Positions 1 to 7,346 of a stretch of DNA of 24,530 bases are shown here, in pieces. How positions within the stretch are numbered: position 1 is the stretch's first letter; every line of letters starts with the position of its first letter. Source of the stretch: Sulfidibacterium sp964549335 (lineage in GTDB: Bacteria; Bacteroidota; Bacteroidia; Bacteroidales; F082). The notes under the pieces are model-generated. The model was not told the DNA's origin. It saw only the letters and a list, made by a program, of their open reading frames with translations, and did no database searches. Location of the stretch: positions 1 to 24,530 of the forward strand of contig CAZJUQ010000041.1 in NCBI GenBank assembly GCA_964549335.1. Reading direction: 5' to 3'. The translations under genes were made by a program, and so were the position numbers.

Positions 1-36
1 ATCCTTTATTTCATTTAATAGGTTAATCATTTCTTT

Positions 37-225
37 TTAACGTTTATTTTTTACAAGCGGTCTTTTAAAAGCGATGTACTTTGCATTCATTCCATTAGTT
101 GTAACTGGCCATGCATACTCCCATCCATCTTTTCCTAATGCGTTTAGTGTTTCATTCATGTCATAATATTCTTTAGTAAAGTGTACTACTACATATTCCC
201 ATTGTTGAACATTTTGATTCTGCAT
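37..225 (-). CDS. DUF4177-like small protein, probably a beheaded lipoprotein
   Basis: A 62-residue reading frame with the usual pattern of DUF4177-type domains: an aromatic first strand (QQWEYVVVHF, residues 7-16), a helix with LNALGKDGWEY (27-37), and a closing strand YIAFKRPL (50-57). Function of the family is unknown. Seen directly: the frame stays open upstream of the ATG through Gly-Cys and then meets a TAA (232-234), beyond which lies a hydrophobic signal-peptide-like segment. The intact ancestor was therefore probably a lipoprotein with its mature Cys just before the present Met. As the sequence stands only a cytosolic fragment could start here, by internal initiation, so the gene may be a pseudogene. 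It sits alone in AT-rich DNA. Confidence 0.6.
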   Translation of the reverse strand: MQNQNVQQWEYVVVHFTKEYYDMNETLNALGKDGWEYAWPVTTNGMNAKYIAFKRPLVKNKR

Positions 226-291
226 ACAACCTTACAAAAAAGTCATACTGACAAATGCAATTAAAATAACTAATAATAGTTTTCTCGTAAT
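226..291 (-). pseudogene. Relic lipoprotein signal peptide with a stop codon in the lipobox
   Basis: In frame with the DUF4177-like gene and directly upstream of it, the minus strand reads T-R-K-L-L-L-V-I-L-I-A-F-V-S-M-T-F-L, then TAA, then G-C-M-Q-N. This has a positively charged start, a hydrophobic core and a lipobox position (L-x-G-C) whose x is the stop codon at 232-234. One base change (for example TCA or GCA to TAA) would explain it. No ATG begins the segment: the codon before Thr is ATT (289-291), and an in-frame stop lies a few codons further upstream. Either the start was also lost or ATT is used. A single-base error in the sequence is an alternative for the stop. Confidence 0.6.
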
Positions 292-350
292 ATATGTTTT
301 TTATGTTTTACATTGGCACAACGTATATATACAAAAGAAATGTTTTTGAT

Positions 351-770
351 TTATTTTTCGTCGGCACGGTGGCGGTGTTTGCGGTGAACGTAAGTTACGC
401 CCATCCATAATATTACAAACCAGCCTGTTAGCGCCAAAATGGCTCCGAGGGGAATTAAGGGTTTTACAAAGCTGAAATGTGCTTTGGTAAGTTCGACCGT
501 TGAAGTAAGGTATATTGCCCCCGAATAGAAGGCAATGGCAAATAAAAAGAGAAAGTAAACGGTTTTTATATAGGCACGGTGAACATATCTGCTGATGAAA
601 ATAATTGCCAGAAAAGCAATGGTGTTTAACATTTGAAATTGCAATGCCGAATTATATGCATTGTAATGTTGAGGGGTTAACTCGCTGTTCATTACCGCAT
701 ATCCTAACCAAGCCATTAAAATTCCCAAAAATCCCGATATACCTGCCGAAATAAGATAAGTTTTTGTCAT
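351..770 (-). CDS. DUF423 family membrane protein
   Basis: A 139-residue protein with four hydrophobic segments at about residues 5-27, 47-63, 70-92 and 103-127, and a basic C-terminus (HRKHRHR). The first segment followed by LGYAV, then LTPQHYNAYNSALQFQM and a run of small hydrophobic residues, is the DUF423 (YgdD/TMEM256-like) pattern, where a Gly-rich first helix precedes an L(S/T)xxxxxxFxxGxxYQM segment. These are small inner-membrane proteins without an established function. A match to TAnnTTTG on the minus strand lies just upstream (793-800), consistent with a single-gene unit diverging from the neighbouring plus-strand operon. Confidence 0.8.
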   Translation of the reverse strand: MTKTYLISAGISGFLGILMAWLGYAVMNSELTPQHYNAYNSALQFQMLNTIAFLAIIFISRYVHRAYIKTVYFLFLFAIAFYSGAIYLTSTVELTKAHFSFVKPLIPLGAILALTGWFVILWMGVTYVHRKHRHRADEK

Positions 771-792
771 AATTTCATATTTTTATATGCAA

Positions 793-800
793 CAAAAATA
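793..800 (-). promoter_or_regulatory. Possible Bacteroidota -7 promoter element for the DUF423 gene
   Basis: The minus strand reads TATTTTTG, a full match to TAnnTTTG, about 22 bases upstream of the ATG at 770. No clear -33 TTTG was found at the usual spacing, so this rests on one element and its position. It lies back to back with the plus-strand element at 815-822. Confidence 0.4.
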
Positions 801-814
801 GAAAAAAATAAGAT

Positions 815-822
815 TATCTTTG
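815..822 (+). promoter_or_regulatory. Possible Bacteroidota -7 promoter element for the pnuC operon
   Basis: TATCTTTG matches TAnnTTTG and ends 20 bases before the ATG at 843. Transcription would begin at about 829, leaving a leader of only about 15 bases. That leaves no room for a TPP (THI-box) or other riboswitch, which bears on whether this operon is thiamine-regulated. No good -33 TTTG is visible. Confidence 0.45.
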
Positions 823-842
823 CCGTTAAAATTTATAGTAAT

Positions 843-1100
843 ATGAACACTTCGGTAGATATAAGCTATTATCCGTTAAAAGAGGAATTTATACCTCCCA
901 TAAAAGATTTTATAAACAGGTTGAACCGTTACGAAAAACTTACGGTCAAAACAAACGGTATGAGTACACAGGTTTTCGGTGAGTACGACGACGTAATGAA
1001 TGCCGTTGCCACGGAGATAAAAAAATCGTTCGAATTGCCACATTCGGTTTTTATTCTTAAAATAATAAATGCCGATTTGAATCATGTTGTTAAAGAGTAA
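843..1100 (+). CDS. YkoF-like thiamine/HMP-binding family protein
   Basis: An 85-residue protein with a ferredoxin-like alternation: strand VDISYYPL (residues 5-12), helix FIPPIKDFINRLN (16-28), strand LTVKTNGMSTQVFGEY (33-48), helix, strand SVFILKIINADL (68-79). The NGMSTQVFG segment and overall plan resemble the YkoF-related thiamine-binding superfamily (also MTH1187/YqgV). Members bind thiamine or hydroxymethylpyrimidine, but many are uncharacterised. It is first in an operon with pnuC, separated by 2 bases. A link to thiamine uptake is inference only, since the kinase of the operon is of the nicotinamide-riboside type. Family assignment is from remembered patterns. Confidence 0.6.
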   Translation: MNTSVDISYYPLKEEFIPPIKDFINRLNRYEKLTVKTNGMSTQVFGEYDDVMNAVATEIKKSFELPHSVFILKIINADLNHVVKE

Positions 1101-1102
1101 AA

Positions 1103-1744
1103 ATGAGTTTCAACGGTTTTTTTGATATTTTGTACCAAAACATAATCGATTCGAGTTGGTTGGAAATTGTTGCGGCTTCATTCGGGCTCATAAGTGTTTG
1201 GTATGCAAAAAAAGCAAATATCCTCGTCTATCCTACGGGTATTGTCAGTGTGTTGATTTATGTTTACATCTGTTTTAACAGTCAGTTGTATGCCGATATG
1301 GGTATCAATTTCTACTATTTTATTTTTAGTGTTTACGGGTGGATAATGTGGTCGAAAAAGGATGAAAACAGAGAGGAAAAACCCGTTTCCTTTTGTGATA
1401 AAAAGAATTGTACAGTATCGGTATTGATTTTTGCGGTATCAATTGTGGTAATCATCACTTTGTTGAAGATTTTCAAAGCCGGCGATATTCACTATTGGTC
1501 AACGGGCATACCATATATTGATACTTTTACGACATCTGTTTTTATATTGGGAATGTGGTTGATGGCTCTGAAAAAGGTTGAAAATTGGATATTTTGGATA
1601 ATAGGAGATGTGGTATCGGTGCCTTTGTATTTTTATAAAGGATTGGTATTTACCAGTTTGCAATTCTTTGTGTTTTTAATACTTGCGGTATTGGGATACC
1701 TGGAATGGAGAAAACTTGCTAAAAAAGAGTTGAACCTTGTTTAA
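1103..1744 (+). CDS. pnuC: PnuC family vitamin-nucleoside transporter (nicotinamide riboside type)
   Basis: A 213-residue inner-membrane protein with about seven hydrophobic segments (about 17-35, 40-58, 66-84, 105-124, 140-157, 162-178, 183-203). The segment from VYPTGIVSVLIYVYICF through YADMGINFYYFIFSVYGWIMW is the PnuC signature (P-x-G, then a Tyr/Trp-rich helix ending G-W-x-x-W). PnuC proteins facilitate diffusion of a vitamin precursor that is trapped inside by phosphorylation. The next gene, overlapping by 8 bases, is a NadR-type ribosylnicotinamide kinase, so nicotinamide riboside is the likely substrate. The thiamine-transporting PnuT subgroup is the alternative, raised by the YkoF-like neighbour upstream, but no thiamine pyrophosphokinase is present here. 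Confidence 0.88.
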   Translation: MSFNGFFDILYQNIIDSSWLEIVAASFGLISVWYAKKANILVYPTGIVSVLIYVYICFNSQLYADMGINFYYFIFSVYGWIMWSKKDENREEKPVSFCDKKNCTVSVLIFAVSIVVIITLLKIFKAGDIHYWSTGIPYIDTFTTSVFILGMWLMALKKVENWIFWIIGDVVSVPLYFYKGLVFTSLQFFVFLILAVLGYLEWRKLAKKELNLV

Positions 1745-2252
1745 AAGAGTATCGATAACAGGACCCGAATCGACGGGAAAATCTTCGTTGGCAAAATATC
1801 TTGCCGGCTATTTCGGCGAACCTTTTGTGCCTGAATATGCGAGGGAGTATTTGTCAGGCAAGGGTTTGAAATATGATATGGACGACGTGCTGAAAATTGC
1901 CAAAGGTCAACTGAAAGCTGAGAATACCATTGCCCGTGAGGCAAATAAAATTTTATTTTGCGACACCGATTTGTTGGTAACAAAAATATGGTGTGAGGTT
2001 GTATTTGGCACTGTGCCGCAATGGATAGAAAAAAATTTTTTGGAACATAAATACGATTTGTATATGCTTTGTTATCCCGATATTGAATGGCAGCCCGATC
2101 CTTTGCGGCAAAACCCGTCGGACAGACTCAGGCTATTTTCCCTTTACGAAAAAACATTGCGCAAACACGGCTTGACATACGAAATAATAACGGGTACAGG
2201 TACCAAACGTTATGAAAAAGCCGTTAATATTATCAAAAGGATTTTACAATGA
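1737..2252 (+). CDS. nadR: NadR-type ribosylnicotinamide kinase
   Basis: A 171-residue P-loop kinase like the C-terminal domain of NadR, without the N-terminal regulator and NMN adenylyltransferase domains of enterobacterial NadR. Visible: Walker A GPESTGKSS (residues 9-17), PEYAREYL after the second strand, the conserved AKGQ, a Walker B-like strand ILFCDTDLLVTKIWCEVVFG, and a lid region with D-P-L-R-x-N. It phosphorylates nicotinamide riboside to NMN, trapping what PnuC brings in. The start is TTG at 1737, inside the end of pnuC, which suggests translational coupling. No better start lies downstream because the P-loop begins at residue 9. The stop overlaps the next ATG (ATGA). Confidence 0.87.
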   Translation: MFKRVSITGPESTGKSSLAKYLAGYFGEPFVPEYAREYLSGKGLKYDMDDVLKIAKGQLKAENTIAREANKILFCDTDLLVTKIWCEVVFGTVPQWIEKNFLEHKYDLYMLCYPDIEWQPDPLRQNPSDRLRLFSLYEKTLRKHGLTYEIITGTGTKRYEKAVNIIKRILQ

Positions 2253-3424
2253 AAACCGGAAAAGGAATAAACGTTTTGCACTTGGCGCGGTGGTATCCTA
2301 ACCGGTACGATCCTATGTTCGGACTTTTCGTAAAAAGACATATAGAAGCGGTATCGCCTTTTGCTTCGGTAACGGTTGTATATGCTCAAAAAAGTGAGGG
2401 GAAAAACGGTGAAAAATTCTCTTTGGAGGTAATAAAAGAAAAAAATATCGTTGAAATTATAGTTTATTATACCGTTAATAACCGGTCGCTTCCGGCAGTT
2501 AAATTTTTCCGCTATTTACAAGCCGTAAAGAGAGGTGTTGATACGGCATTAGATATTAACGGCAATAAATTCGACTTGATTCATGTTCATATACTTACAC
2601 GCCTCGGTGTTGTGGCGCTTTTTTTAAAATATCTTTGGGGTAAACCCTATGTAATTACCGAGCATTGGTCGAGGTATCAGCCCGTTACCGGTTATTATAA
2701 AGGCCTTTTCAGGAAAATTTTAACGAAAATTGTTGTGAGAAAAGCAAGCGCCGTTACCACTGTTACCCGTAATCTTGCGACGGCAATGAAAAACAGGGGA
2801 TTAAAAAACAGGTACTATTCGGTTTTGCCCAATGTTATTGCCCCGGTTTTTTTTAAAAATGTTGTTAAACCTGTTGGGGATATTACAAGATTTATTCATG
2901 TGAGTTGTTTTGAAGACCGTTCGAAAAATATAAGCGGAATTTTACGCGTCGTAAAAATGTTAAGTCAACGCCGTAACGATTTCAGGTTTTCATTAATAGG
3001 GGTGGGTGCCGATTTTGAAAAGATGAAAGATTATGCGCGCCGGCTTGAAATTCCGCAGGGAAATATAGAATTTACCGGACTGTTGGAAGGCGATAATCTT
3101 GTACGTAAAATGGCGGAAGGGGATATGTTGGTGGTGTTTTCAAATTATGAGAATATGCCGGTGGTGATAAATGAAAGTTTTGCCCTCGGAATACCTGTGG
3201 TTGCCACAAGGGTGGGCGGAATACCCGAAATAGTGGACGACAATAAAGGAGTATTGATTGAACCCGGCAATGAAAAGCAACTCTTTAATGTGCTCAATGA
3301 CTTTATTGACAAAAAATACTCTTTCGACTCAAAGCGGATTAAAGATTTTGCCGTCAACGAATTTTCGTACGAGGCAGTAGGCAAGCAGATTTCCGGATTG
3401 TACAATAAAATATTAAAACCGTAA
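2249..3424 (+). CDS. Glycosyltransferase family 4
   Basis: A 391-residue GT-B fold enzyme. The N-terminal domain begins with VLHLARWYPNRYDPMFGLFVKRHIEAV, the usual Bacteroidota GT4 opening, and includes HVHILTRLG and EHWSRY. The C-terminal domain has the retaining-GT signature ENMPVVINESFALGIPVVAT (E-x7-E type), followed by GGIPEIV and a nucleotide-sugar-binding end. It should transfer a sugar from an activated donor to a surface glycan or lipid precursor at the cytosolic face of the membrane. Donor and acceptor cannot be read from sequence. Its ATG overlaps the kinase stop codon by four bases, so it is cotranscribed with the vitamin-uptake genes, although no functional link is obvious. Confidence 0.87.
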   Translation: MKTGKGINVLHLARWYPNRYDPMFGLFVKRHIEAVSPFASVTVVYAQKSEGKNGEKFSLEVIKEKNIVEIIVYYTVNNRSLPAVKFFRYLQAVKRGVDTALDINGNKFDLIHVHILTRLGVVALFLKYLWGKPYVITEHWSRYQPVTGYYKGLFRKILTKIVVRKASAVTTVTRNLATAMKNRGLKNRYYSVLPNVIAPVFFKNVVKPVGDITRFIHVSCFEDRSKNISGILRVVKMLSQRRNDFRFSLIGVGADFEKMKDYARRLEIPQGNIEFTGLLEGDNLVRKMAEGDMLVVFSNYENMPVVINESFALGIPVVATRVGGIPEIVDDNKGVLIEPGNEKQLFNVLNDFIDKKYSFDSKRIKDFAVNEFSYEAVGKQISGLYNKILKP

Positions 3425-3582
3425 CGGGGTGGTTTGCAACGATTGATTTTAAGCACACCCTCACTTTCGCGGAATAAAGACTCTCCCTTATCGGGAAAAT
3501 TACCCTCTTTGCATTTTTATATCAGTTCATCTCATTTAACAAAAATTGTAAATAAAACCGCCCGTTGTGTTTGCAAAGCGCT

Positions 3583-3590
3583 TAACTTTG
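3583..3590 (+). promoter_or_regulatory. Possible -7 promoter element that decides the start of the next gene
   Basis: TAACTTTG matches TAnnTTTG and ends 24 bases before the ATG at 3614. It lies inside a longer open frame that could start at 3434. If real, it argues that translation begins at 3614 or 3638 and not at 3434. Confidence 0.45.
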
Positions 3591-3613
3591 TATTTATTAA
3601 AAAAGATGCTGAA

Positions 3614-4912
3614 ATGTTTCGTTTTACAAAAAGAAAAATGGTAACCGGAAAGCGGATACTTCTCGTGTTGGTATTGGCATTGTTGGTAAAACTTCCCTTA
3701 TCGGCAACCTCATTGCTAATACCCATGGACGATTCGCAAACCGACCATTTAAAAGCTTACGGCATAGCTTATTGGGTGTTGACAAAAAATGCCGAAATAA
3801 GCTGGTTGCTGAATTACAGGGGGGGCAGTTACTTGATGCCTTACAGCGAAACCGTCGCCAACGAATGTGTTGTGCGAAATGTGGCATACGAGGTGATAAG
3901 TGATGTTCAGGCAGCGGCAATACGCCGGGAGATTGCTCGTCCCGATGTTAACATGGATGAGGTGAAATTGCAAAAAGCTCCCCGTATTGCAGTATATTCC
4001 CCAAAAAACAAACAGCCGTGGGACGATGCCGTTACTTTGGCTCTTACTTATGCCGAAATTCCTTACGATATTGTTTACGACAAAGAGGTGCTCAGCGGTA
4101 TTTTACCGACTTACGATTGGTTGCATCTTCACCATGAAGACTTCACCGGACAATACGGTAAATTTTGGGCGCATTACCGGAGTTTTCCGTGGTACCAGGA
4201 AAATGTCAGGGCTGCCGAAGCCATTGCCAAAGAGTTGGGTTTTAAAAAAGTATCGCAACTGAAACTGGCCGTGGTGAAAAAAATCAGGGATTTTGTCCTG
4301 GGAGGAGGTTATCTTTTTGCCATGTGTTCGGCAACCGACAGCTTTGATGTTGCTCTTGCAGCCGACGGCGTTGATATTTGCGATGTTATGTTCGACGGCG
4401 ACCCTATGGATCCCGCCGCCCAACAAAAACTAAACTATTCTAACTGTTTGGCTTTTAAAAATTTTCATATAGTTACAAATCCCGCCGAATATGAAATATC
4501 TGATATTGACGTTACTTATACGAGGCCGAGAACAATAAATCAAAGCAACGATTTTTTCAGCTTGTTCGATTTCTCGGCAAAATGGGATCAAATCCCGACA
4601 ATGCTGTGTCAGGACCATAAACGTATTATCAAAGGGTTTATGGGACAAACAACCGCTTTTAACGAAGATTATATCAAGTCGAATGTGATAATAATGGGTG
4701 AAAATAAATCCGCTCACGAGGCGAGATATATCCACGGCGAACTTGGTAAGGGTTTTTGGACCTTTTACGGTGGACATGACCCCGAAGACTATCAACACCG
4801 CATAGGCGACCCGCCTACCGATTTGAAACTTCATCCCAACTCGCCCGGATACCGTCTTATTTTGAATAATGTACTGTTTCCGGCTGCCAAAAAGAAAAAG
4901 AGAAAAACCTGA
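3614..4912 (+). CDS. Secreted protein of the family often mislabelled asparagine synthetase B
   Basis: Reading from 3614 gives 432 residues. A hydrophobic signal peptide (ILLVLVLALLVKLPLS, about residues 15-30) precedes the mature start ATSLLIPMDD. The open frame extends back to 3434, but those 60 residues look non-coding and would bury the signal peptide; ATG 3638 is also possible. Segments such as HLKAYGIAYWVL, LLNYRGGSY, HLHHEDFTGQYG, a Gly-rich FVLGGGYLFAMCSATDSFD and FYGGHDPEDYQH match a Bacteroidota family that I recall being called 'asparagine synthetase B'. Neither hallmark of AsnB is here: no N-terminal MCGI glutaminase and no SGGxDS pyrophosphate loop. The Gly-rich Cys segment hints at a class I amidotransferase/ThuA-like fold, which is inference. 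True function unknown. Confidence 0.7.
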   Translation: MFRFTKRKMVTGKRILLVLVLALLVKLPLSATSLLIPMDDSQTDHLKAYGIAYWVLTKNAEISWLLNYRGGSYLMPYSETVANECVVRNVAYEVISDVQAAAIRREIARPDVNMDEVKLQKAPRIAVYSPKNKQPWDDAVTLALTYAEIPYDIVYDKEVLSGILPTYDWLHLHHEDFTGQYGKFWAHYRSFPWYQENVRAAEAIAKELGFKKVSQLKLAVVKKIRDFVLGGGYLFAMCSATDSFDVALAADGVDICDVMFDGDPMDPAAQQKLNYSNCLAFKNFHIVTNPAEYEISDIDVTYTRPRTINQSNDFFSLFDFSAKWDQIPTMLCQDHKRIIKGFMGQTTAFNEDYIKSNVIIMGENKSAHEARYIHGELGKGFWTFYGGHDPEDYQHRIGDPPTDLKLHPNSPGYRLILNNVLFPAAKKKKRKT

Positions 4913-4918
4913 CATGTT

Positions 4919-5512
4919 ATGAACGGTGATGCCTTAGCGTTGTTGGAGCAACAGATAAGAAATTGTACGCTTTGCGGTTTGTATCAAACGCGCAACAAAG
5001 CTGTTGCTGGTGGAGGAAACCCCGACGGTAAAATATTACTGATAGGCGAAGCGCCGGGATACGAGGAGGATAAAACGGGAAAGGTTTTTGTGGGAAAATC
5101 GGGACAATTGCTGGACAAAATTTTATCGGCATGTAACTTTTCAAGGGGAAAAGAGGTTTATATCTCAAATGTTGTAAAATGCCGTCCTCCGGGAAACCGT
5201 ACCCCTTCGCCGCAAGAGCAAAAATCGTGTTTGCCGTATCTGGTAAAACAGATGGAAATTATCAAACCCGCCATTATTGTTACCCTTGGTGCCACTCCGC
5301 TAAAAGCTCTTTTCGGAAACGAGATGCGAATTACAAAACAGAGGGGGCAATGGTTGTACTGGAAAAACGGTATTCCGGTTATGCCTACATACCATCCTTC
5401 GGCGCTTCTGCGAAACCCCGCACTAAAACACCAAACATGGGAAGACTTTAAAAAAATAATAATTAAGTACAGGGAACTCGTTGATGCCGGACATTATTGC
5501 CAATACATATAA
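4919..5512 (+). CDS. Type 4 uracil-DNA glycosylase (Fe-S)
   Basis: A 197-residue family 4 UDG, which removes uracil from DNA to start base-excision repair. Motif A is GEAPGYEED (43-51), continuing to VFVGKSGQLL (56-65). Four cysteines fit the [4Fe-4S] ligand pattern: C16 and C19 (CTLC), C88 (KCRPPGNRTP) and C104. The late MPTYHPSALLR segment carries the conserved His of the leaving-group loop. Length is normal for the family. It starts 6 bases after the preceding stop and is probably cotranscribed with it. The sequence TGLL-type alternatives (for example DNA-polymerase-related SPO1 annotation) refer to the same family. Confidence 0.92.
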   Translation: MNGDALALLEQQIRNCTLCGLYQTRNKAVAGGGNPDGKILLIGEAPGYEEDKTGKVFVGKSGQLLDKILSACNFSRGKEVYISNVVKCRPPGNRTPSPQEQKSCLPYLVKQMEIIKPAIIVTLGATPLKALFGNEMRITKQRGQWLYWKNGIPVMPTYHPSALLRNPALKHQTWEDFKKIIIKYRELVDAGHYCQYI

Positions 5513-5587
5513 AATTTGTTGAGGGCAATTGTTATTCATTCCCCTGATCGCCTGTTGCTTTAGTGAAGGTTTTGCAAAATGTTTTCG

Positions 5588-6664
5588 TTACAGCAAATGT
5601 CTGAAAGGAACAAGCAGCCATTCGAAAAATTTATCTATGTACGGACGGTTTTTCCATGCTTCGTAAATAAACGGTGTTGTGTCGGATACCGTTTGCGTTA
5701 TATGTTTGAATATTTGTCCCGAAATATCGGGATCGTTGCCTTTTAAAACTATCTCGAACATGTATCTGAAACTGCGGTAGTCGAAATTACTCGAACCTAT
5801 GGCAAACTCTTTTTCGTCAATCAAAAGCAATTTCGAGTGGAGGTTATTTGTTTCGTAAAACAGGAATTTTATTCCGCTTACCGATAAAGGTCCAATATAT
5901 TTGTTTCGCAAAATATCCACCAACCTTACATCCGATTTCTTGGGAATAATAACGGTGACTTGTACACCTCTTTTTGCCGCCGACATCAATGCCCTCCGCA
6001 ATAAATATCCCGGTAAAAAATAGGGGGTTTCCACATATACCGATTTTTGTGCATTTTTTATCATGTTGATAAATAGCCTGTTTATCTTTTTCTGGGCAAT
6101 GTTCGGAACATCCCTGAATATGGAAAAGTTGTAATATTTTATAACTTTGGTATTGTAGTTTCGGCTAATAACATATTGATTGTACAGTTTCCAGTCTTGA
6201 AGCAGCAATTTCTTAAAGGTAACCGCAATTCCCGATTTCATCCTTAAAACCGACTCGCGCCAGTTGATATTGTAAGCGGTTATGTTTGACGAACCTATGT
6301 AAACGATTTTGTCGTCGATAATTAACAATTTACGGTGGTTACGGCGGTGACCTTTGGTAAAAACATCGAAGTTATATTTGATTTTTTCGAAAAACCTTAC
6401 TTCTACACCTCCTTTTTTCAACCTTTCAAATACATTTGAACCTGTATTGCCGGCACCCCAATAATCAACAAGTAGTTTTACCTCCACATCCCTTTTTTTC
6501 CGTGCTTTTATCAGTGCGGTAGCGAAATTGTTTCCCATTTCGTCGTCGCCGAAACGGAAAGTCTCGATATAAATGTAACTCTTTGCCGCATTTATGTCGT
6601 CGAGCATGGAGTTGTAATACTTTAACGGCTCCGAAAAAAGTTGATATGGTTCTTTAACTTTCAT
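5588..6664 (-). CDS. Phospholipase D / cardiolipin synthase-like protein
   Basis: A 358-residue protein with two HKD motifs: H110-R-K112-(4)-D117 in NHRKLLIIDDKIVYIGSSN, and H276-S-K278-(4)-D283 in LHSKLLLIDEKEFAIGSSN. Each is followed by the G-S-S-N typical of the PLD superfamily. The family condenses or hydrolyses phosphodiesters; here cardiolipin formation from two phosphatidylglycerols is the most likely reaction. Classical bacterial cardiolipin synthases start with two membrane helices, and this protein has none: it begins directly with the first catalytic domain. It could therefore be a soluble or peripheral ClsB-like enzyme or another phospholipid transferase. It is a single-gene unit. 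Confidence 0.85.
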   Translation of the reverse strand: MKVKEPYQLFSEPLKYYNSMLDDINAAKSYIYIETFRFGDDEMGNNFATALIKARKKRDVEVKLLVDYWGAGNTGSNVFERLKKGGVEVRFFEKIKYNFDVFTKGHRRNHRKLLIIDDKIVYIGSSNITAYNINWRESVLRMKSGIAVTFKKLLLQDWKLYNQYVISRNYNTKVIKYYNFSIFRDVPNIAQKKINRLFINMIKNAQKSVYVETPYFLPGYLLRRALMSAAKRGVQVTVIIPKKSDVRLVDILRNKYIGPLSVSGIKFLFYETNNLHSKLLLIDEKEFAIGSSNFDYRSFRYMFEIVLKGNDPDISGQIFKHITQTVSDTTPFIYEAWKNRPYIDKFFEWLLVPFRHLL

Positions 6665-6926
6665 AAGTTGTTACTGACAATATATAAACGGCATTAATGG
6701 CATTTACGTTAATCATTATTTTCCTTGCATATTAGGATTGTAATTAATCTGTTTTTAATACAATAGCAATTAATCATTACAAGCCGGTTGCAAAAACACA
6801 AATCAATTGCATAATTTTCATTATTTAATCTGCAGTGTCCGGCATAAATTATAAAAAGCTGGATTCTAAAAACAGATATCCGTCTCCGTTTTATCTTGGC
6901 TTTTCTCCCGAAAAACAAGATACGAA

Positions 6927-6934
6927 CAAAAGTA
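6927..6934 (-). promoter_or_regulatory. Possible -7 promoter element facing the PLD-like gene
   Basis: The minus strand reads TACTTTTG, matching TAnnTTTG. The distance to the PLD-like start at 6664 is about 260 bases, so the transcript would carry a long leader with no structure that I recognise. A chance match is quite possible. Confidence 0.25.
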
Positions 6935-7301
6935 CAAAATTTAGCGGAACAGCGGCAATCAAACAGGTTTCAGATTTTTTATTCCATTTTGATATTTCAC
7001 GGTCAGCATAAATAACGTCTGCCGATATAACAAAAGATTAAAAAGATATTATCATTCAGTAACCGCCATTCGTGCCTCAGTTTTATTTTGATATGTTTTT
7101 TCGTTTGAAATAACACTAATTCATTAGCCGGGCATAATACTTTTTGTAAGAATTATGATGTAGATATTCAGTGTGTTAAAATAGTGGTATAAGAATTAAA
7201 CCTTTTAACTAACCGGTAAATTTGAATATAAAAAACGGGAGTTGATGTACGGATAATATTTTTTTTCTTAAAAAAAGATTACAAGTTTGTTTAAAATTCA
7301 C

Positions 7302-7309
7302 TAAATTAG
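7302..7309 (+). promoter_or_regulatory. Possible promoter of the porin gene
   Basis: TAAATTAG differs by one base from TAnnTTTG and ends 37 bases before the porin ATG. TTTG at 7286-7289 is too close to be its -33 partner. Position supports it more than sequence does. Confidence 0.35.
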
Positions 7310-7346
7310 CACCCATAAATTTAATTTTTAATTAAAATTTTACATC

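Larger units (their letters stand above)
6665..7346. other. Long intergenic region without a convincing gene
   Basis: About 680 AT-rich bases between the divergent PLD-like and porin genes. A 69-codon open frame at 6709-6918 (minus) has an amino-acid make-up unlike a protein (rich in Cys, Asn and Ile, no recognisable pattern) and is not accepted. Possible promoter elements are a minus-strand TAnnTTTG match at 6927-6934, which would give the PLD-like gene a leader of about 250 bases, and a near match before the porin at 7302-7309. No tRNA, riboswitch or insertion-sequence end was recognised. Confidence 0.6.

Noticed and set aside
800..842. TPP riboswitch upstream of the YkoF-like/PnuC operon
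   Set aside because: The likely leader is about 15 bases and no THI-box sequence is present.
3434..3613. A 60-residue N-terminal extension of the secreted protein
   Set aside because: It would place the signal peptide internally, reads as low-quality protein, and a -7 promoter element lies inside it.
3829..3835. G7 run in the secreted 'AsnB-labelled' gene as a phase-variable tract
   Set aside because: It encodes conserved-looking R-G-G in the middle of a domain, and is one base shorter and not near the start; weak evidence for switching.
4430..4915. A 161-codon open frame antisense to the secreted 'AsnB-labelled' gene
   Set aside because: It lies wholly opposite a well-supported gene and its translation has no recognisable domain; it is a shadow of the coding strand.
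6709..6918. A 69-codon open frame on the minus strand in the 680-base gap
   Set aside because: Cys-, Asn- and Ile-rich composition without any domain pattern, typical of translated AT-rich noncoding DNA; no ribosome binding site or neighbour supports it.
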